In this document: one piece after another, positions 58,887-64,000 of the stretch
Layout: each line of letters begins with the position of its first letter
Position numbering within the stretch: the stretch's first letter is position 1
Source: Bradysia coprophila
Taxonomy: Eukaryota > Arthropoda > Insecta > Diptera > Sciaridae
Assembly: GCF_014529535.1 (NCBI RefSeq)
Contig: NW_023503409.1
Location: 7,936,390-8,000,389, forward strand
DNA length: 64,000 bases
Direction of reading: 5' to 3'
Notes under the pieces: generated by a model
Told to the model about the DNA's origin: nothing
The model's input: only the letters and a program-made list of their open reading frames with translations
Databases searched by the model: none
Translations under genes and position numbers: made by a program

Positions 58887-61800
58887 ATGGGCTGCGCACA
58901 GTCAGCTGAAGAACGAGCGGCAGCAGCGCGCAGTAGATTGATCGAACGGAATCTTAAAGAAGATGGAATTCAAGCGGCTAAGGATATTAAACTTTTGTTA
59001 TTAGGTGAGTTTGATTGTGTATCAAAATAAGTCGTTTATTTTAGCATATGACACCAATTTCTTGAACATCTTATCACCTGATCAGATACTCCAGACGTGT
59101 GTAGCCTGTAGTACAACTGAGTTACACCTGAAGATCTAGCCATGTCTTTTACTTTTCATTGTAGAAATGATTGAGTTGGATAGGAAGCCACAGTTGGCCT
59201 GTAGAGGCGCCACAGTCTTTGTTTAATGAATTTTTGCGCTCTATTTTCTGGTGAAAAAAACTTCACTCTCCATGAAATGTCACGTGTTAACATCAGAAGA
59301 ATAGCGACGCAGGGACAAAAAAAAAGAAAAGTTGGTTTTTCAAAAAAATAGATCGGTGACATTAGTAGTTCTATGGTGAAATGTACTAAAAATGTAATAA
59401 AATGTGAGTTCTACAAAAATCTATTACATTTGAGTTGCAGTTTCCAAAAGACGTTTCCCTATAGGAGAATGGAGTTTAGAAACTAAGGGTAAAATCTAAT
59501 ACAATTTAGTATTTTTCTTCATACAAAAAACTGCTGTCACTGAATTATTTTTTCATGAACAAACTTCACTGCTGCGTCATTCCATGGGAATGAATCTATG
59601 TGAAGTTGTTACACAAAAAAATAGTCCAGTGAGATTGAAGTACTATAAAAAATGTGGCGCCTCTACAGGCCAACCGACTAGGCGAATAGCCTCTCTATTT
59701 TTCTATTCGAAGAGATAATCAGTTTCAGGATTCTGACATTTCGGTATCCCATTGATTCCACTCGGTAAGTTAATCTGTCTTAAATACGGCACCAGAAAAG
59801 CAAATTGAATTATTTATCATAGATAATTAGCTTGTTACATAAGACGATAACATTATGTCGCCAGCGAGTTAAAGATTTGTTCTACAGAACTGTTGAGGAA
59901 GCAAGGGATTCAATTACATTCTAAAATAGATAATTGTGATAATGAGTTTTTTGACCCGACGCCACTAGGGTTAAACCAATGTCTGTTGTGTAGATATTTA
60001 TAGTTGGAAAAATTATATGAAGATAATCATCTTATCGGAAAAAGAAAATGTGTTAAAGAGGAACAATTTCCCAAATAGACATGCACGCACATATTCATGT
60101 TATATTCATGTTCATGGAAATGCTGTCAATGTCAATAAAATAGAATTGTTGTCGAAATGAAGATCAATTTCGATTACATTTGATAACCACTTGCGTTGAT
60201 GTCTCGGTCATACGATTAATTTTGTGGAAATTTTCAAATTAAATTCGTCGTTCATTCTCACCACTTTTGCTCAATGTTCCACTTGGTAGCAAAGCAAACC
60301 TATGATATGTCTGAGCCGATTTTAATGGATAATTTTTGCAAATCACAATTTCCCTTCTGATTTTGTTTCTTAGGCACCATACGAACTAGTCGTGACAATA
60401 CTTAGGACGACGTATCCAAGATCATCGAAATCGAGTGAGAAATTTCGATTTAGGAATTTGTTTAGGTCGATAGAATCCGCAATGTGCTGCATATTCGTCG
60501 TCCAAATAATTTGTAAAATCCACATTTCTCAACCGATGCGCCGTGCAAATTAGTAAAGAAATCTGATTTACAAAAGTTATCACTGAAAATTGGTTCAGGC
60601 ACACCGTGAAGTGTAGGCTGTCACTACTGAAAAGTTAAACATGCACGTATGTGTTTGTATGCTGATTTACTTGTGGTAAACACATGTGCAGTTAAATAGA
60701 TTACTTTTTGGGAGTTTTTTTCAAATGAGAAGTGGGAACCCATGTCAAAGCTTCTTTTTTCCCTATTCCCTGACCTTACTACTTCTATTAGGGAAATTTC
60801 TTTGTTTTCAATAAGAAGTCGTTAAGGCACTTGCCATCTAATGATGGTAGATCCTCATCTTGGAGCTCACAATACCCGAAGATGTGAAACCTGAGATTGG
60901 TATAGAGCGGACAATCCCTAAGGATATGTACAATGTACACAAGTCTCAGGCGCCAAACCACAAGAACAGATAGGGTCGATCTATTCTGTGGATATGATTG
61001 CTAAGCTTGCAGTGGTTCGTAATTGCACCAACTACTCGCCTTATTTCCAATCTTGTAAACGCCTGTGTATTATAGAGAATTGGATTTAATTGGATTGGTT
61101 CATATAATTCCCTGATAGTGGAATCTAAGGGTGCATGAATGGATGGATTTTCATGGATGGATGGATTTTTTATATGCGGAAATTTGTTATCGTTAAACTG
61201 CTCTGACAACTCTTCTTCTAATTTATTTTGGTGTTTTAGCAAATTTCGCAGAGAATAGTGAGAACAATGAAAAATTTTCCACTACGTTCAACGGTTATTT
61301 TCGAACGGTAGAGTGAAATGTAAAATATTTCCTTTGATACAGACGAAAAATCAGATCCAGAATGTCAACGTTATTTATCTAACTGCTAAAGCAATATTAT
61401 GGTAATCATTCTTAACGGACAGTCTACGTTTTTTTTAATTTTCCAAAACCATAAACACTCCACATTATAATTACTGAAAGTGCTTTCATATACACTTAAA
61501 AGAAGAAGAAAGAAAACGTATCATATAGACCGGAGTGATTCTAATATATAAATTGTATTAAAGAGAAAACCACACTTTATCTCGATAAAACACACTGAAA
61601 AAAGTACAAAATAAATATAAACAATAATCTAAACTTAGAACGTTTAAAGAAATAATCAAAATGTTTGGTTTAAAAATATTCCGGAGGTCGTGATGCATGA
61701 ACAAGATGTATATATATTACACGGTTTTTCTATGTATATCATGAATGGAATTTTAGCAAAAACGACCAATGTAGGCTCACCTTTATGAATAAAACATTTA

Positions 61801-62600
61801 TTTTTCCACACTTTCCACTTACCATGCGAAGTGAACGCTAGAAGCCAGAATCGTCTCGGCTTACATTTAATTATTCCTTCTTATCTCTGTACAGTCTTTT
61901 GATTCATTTCGTTTTTCTTGTGTTCGAATGTTAGAATTGCATATGGAAAGTCTTAACACGAGTCTTTTTTTGTGTAGTAAAATCCTATTCGTCTCGTTTG
62001 CGTACACAAGAAAAATGGAAAAAGATAGCAGTGTGTGTTTGCTCACAGAAACCAGCTGGAGGAAACTTTTTTTTTTATCTTAATAAGAAGTTTGCTCAGG
62101 GCCAATGAAAAACCGTTTTATGTAAACAATGTGTTCGAATTCAATTCAACATAAAATAAATATTTTCTCTCGGGATCCTCTACTTACATACGCTCTATAT
62201 ATAACAACACTTACATTATCACATGCTCGAAAATTTATTTTCTGTTTCTCTTTCGATAATCGATCGAGAAATTGATTATAAAATATTGGAAAATGTTCTA
62301 CGTGGAAGTAATATTATTAATTACACAATGTGGCTGAAAGGAGGTGTTGAATATGGACGGTTTTTATAGATTATGGGATTTGAATGATGGTTTTTTCTTT
62401 GGAAATTAATTTCATTATTTGCCGGTTTCCGTTCGGTGTAATTCTTTCAATTTTTAGTTGGCAATAATTTTGAGTATAATCTGGAGCGAAATGAAAAACT
62501 CTTTGATATGTTGACGTCAATACATGGATGATAATGTATGTTATGTTATACTTTCAGGTGCTGGTGAATCCGGAAAGAGTACAATTGTTAAACAAATGAA
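58887..62600 (+). CDS. Galphao: G protein alpha-o subunit, first two coding exons (partial)
   Basis: Alpha subunit of a heterotrimeric Gi/o protein, a GTPase switch at the plasma membrane that couples receptors to channels and other effectors, mainly in neurons. Exon 1 (58887-59004) encodes [20 protein letters not shown] through KLLLL. Gly2 and Cys3 are the expected myristoylation and palmitoylation sites. Exon 2 (62558-62600) is 43 nt, the conserved size for this exon in G-alpha genes, and completes the P-loop GAGESGKST plus IVKQMK. The N-terminal sequence is the form I recall for one of the two Drosophila G-alpha-o start exons. Switch regions, the TCAT motif and the C-terminal Cys lie beyond the window end. 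The 3553-nt first intron holds a TIR element and a LINE remnant. Confidence 0.93.
59193..59692. mobile_element. Galphao: Dispersed repeat, copy 2, with 22-bp inverted ends, in the G-alpha-o intron
   Basis: GTTGGCCTGTAGAGGCGCCA at 59193-59214 is the exact inverse of 59653-59674. Within it, 59466-59690 matches the repeat halves at 51567-51642 and 52340-52495, so this copy shows the undisturbed arrangement. No protein is encoded. Confidence 0.65.
59693..60779. other. Intron sequence, nothing recognised
   Basis: Within the first G-alpha-o intron. No repeats or coding frames were identified by eye. Confidence 0.4.
60780..61242 (-). pseudogene. LINE remnant (region around and after RNase H)
   Basis: The minus strand reads [20 protein letters not shown], then in the next frame a C-x-C-G...PET-C-V-H pattern, then [20 protein letters not shown]. 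This is the typical end of an I/Jockey-type LINE polyprotein. At least two frame changes and a stop show decay. Confidence 0.6.
61243..62557. other. Galphao: Remainder of the first G-alpha-o intron
   Basis: AT-rich. No alternative start exon beginning with Met-Gly-Cys was found by eye. A normal acceptor (CTTTCAG) ends it at 62557. Confidence 0.45.
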
Positions 62601-64000
62601 GTGAGTATATTTTGGTGTCAATAAATGTCTCTGCTAATCGTTTAGAATGAACAAAAATAATTTTCCTTTCAAGAAGATGAATCCCAAGTCCACTTTAATG
62701 TTCCATCAATTCCATACTTGATCGGCTATAATATCGTAAACTTTCCGCTCTAAATCTTTAAATCGAATTTGTAGATGGATATTTTCCACATTATCTTTTC
62801 TCGGCTTCTTTCACTCCGAACTAAATTTAATTCTGACGTCATTCGTAGATGTACAACTAAAATCTTTTGATATTTCATTATACCATTACGTCAACTTTAT
62901 TCTTACGCGCAACCTTCAGATAACACACAATTTACTAGAGTCTTGGTCCTTTTTAATTTTAATAAGGCACGTGAGTGAGGACGGAGGAATTGCGTTAATT
63001 AAATTCTCCGTTACATTTCTACCCAGTTACAACGACATTCCGTGTATTATTCAAATAATTAATTTTCCGTCTAATTTAAGAAAATCACAACATTCCAAAA
63101 TAGCTCGTTTATACCCCCAAAAACGGTACGAACCACACAACTCACAACTCGAGCATATAAAAAAAAACCGGGCCATATAACAGACGAGTATATTTTCCTC
63201 ATTATAATAATTCATCTATAGGAAAAAGTAATCTTATCACGCGATCAATGGCAATATTTAGGCTTTTATCGATTTGTACGCTAAAATGTTGAGTCGTGAT
63301 TGAAGTTCGTATTTTTGTAGGGCGAAATATGAGCACATTATCTAAAGTATGTTACTCGATTGCGAAAAGAACTTCCTTAGTCATTAGTTGCTACTAATAT
63401 TCCGTAAAATATTCGCGTATGCCGTGTGTCATACTTCCGAAAGTCTAAAATTAATGGAAGTTGCGCCCCCTTTTTTCCATAGTGCCTCGTGTACGAATCA
63501 ACAAATTAGAATTTTGACGGGGACAATAGCCTCAACATGATTCCCTTTTCTAATTTATTGATTTTATTTGGTCTGCTGCTTACAAAGGTTTTTCAGTCAT
63601 TCGAGCGTATCAGCAAACAACCGACAAGTACCTTTGCAATTAAACGTTCTCCAGCTCCAATTCATACGTTAGAAGCAAGCGACAATGGTTATTAATAAAT
63701 CGTATAATAAATTTACTGTTAAACATTACGAAGCGCACCTTTCTTTACCAGAATTTGATACAACCACTTATAATCTCGCATCCAAAAATAGCCAGAATAA
63801 ATAAATCGACATATGTTGTGTTTCGGCGTACGTTTTTAAATATAGGCAACGTTTCAGTCATCGCGTCAAACAGTATGATGGTGATGTGTGATAATCATAT
63901 CTATACCACCTGTCACTGAAGTAGTATGATGATACACCAATCACCAAACCAATGCCGTGTACATTTTTTTCATTGATTAATATATATTTGACAAAAAGAA
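62601..64000. other. Galphao: Second G-alpha-o intron, running off the window
   Basis: Starts with donor GTGAGT. No sequence coding for the next conserved G-alpha exon is present before 64000. Confidence 0.5.

Overview
This is an AT-rich insect nuclear contig, most likely from a fly (Diptera). The signs are short introns of about 55-110 bp with GT-AG borders, insect-type UDP-glycosyltransferases with a conserved exon plan, a Peritrophin-A chitin-binding protein, and a G-alpha-o N-terminus of the kind I recall from Drosophila. A lower dipteran such as a gnat would fit the repeat-rich intergenic DNA, but that is an inference.

Layout. 1-899 is the broken 3' end of a non-LTR element. 2206-10479 (+) is a seven-exon ARIP4/RAD54L2-type SNF2 ATPase. 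10.5-18.6 kb is gene-poor and holds a complete miniature copia-type LTR element with identical LTRs (14250-15343) and a long-TIR element (15415-16339). 18747-19874 (+) encodes a secreted chitin-binding protein with 53 exact EETS repeats. 20889-21993 (+) is a four-exon GNAT acetyltransferase. 22.2-25.5 kb is a repeat block: foldback, 18-bp minisatellite, 132-bp tandem array and a hAT-like element with an 8-bp target duplication. 25591-27682 and 28315-30295 (both -) are tandem UDP-glycosyltransferases with matching seven-exon structures. 31.8-36.5 kb is nested repeats, foldbacks and LINE remnants, including a truncated LINE flanked by perfect 212-bp direct repeats. 37016-42660 (-) is an AGPAT-family lysophospholipid acyltransferase whose first coding exon is split by a 3.7-kb LINE with an intact 955-codon EN-RT reading frame. 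45662-48703 (-) is the complex I subunit NDUFB7, with a second hAT-like element in its intron. 49563-50613 (-) is SAP30BP. 51-52.5 kb holds several foldback elements. 58887-62600 (+) holds the first two coding exons of G-alpha-o; the rest lies beyond the window.

The genes do not form one pathway. They are ordinary single-copy housekeeping, signalling and detoxification genes set in a landscape shaped by recent transposition. The most striking observations are the exonic LINE insertion in the acyltransferase, the miniature copia-type element with identical LTRs and an initiator-tRNA-type primer site, the 212-bp duplication around a truncated LINE, the synonymous-only variation in the EETS array, and a composite repeat architecture that occurs twice. 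No CRISPR array, operon or prokaryotic system is present. All exon borders were read by eye from splice consensus and frame continuity.
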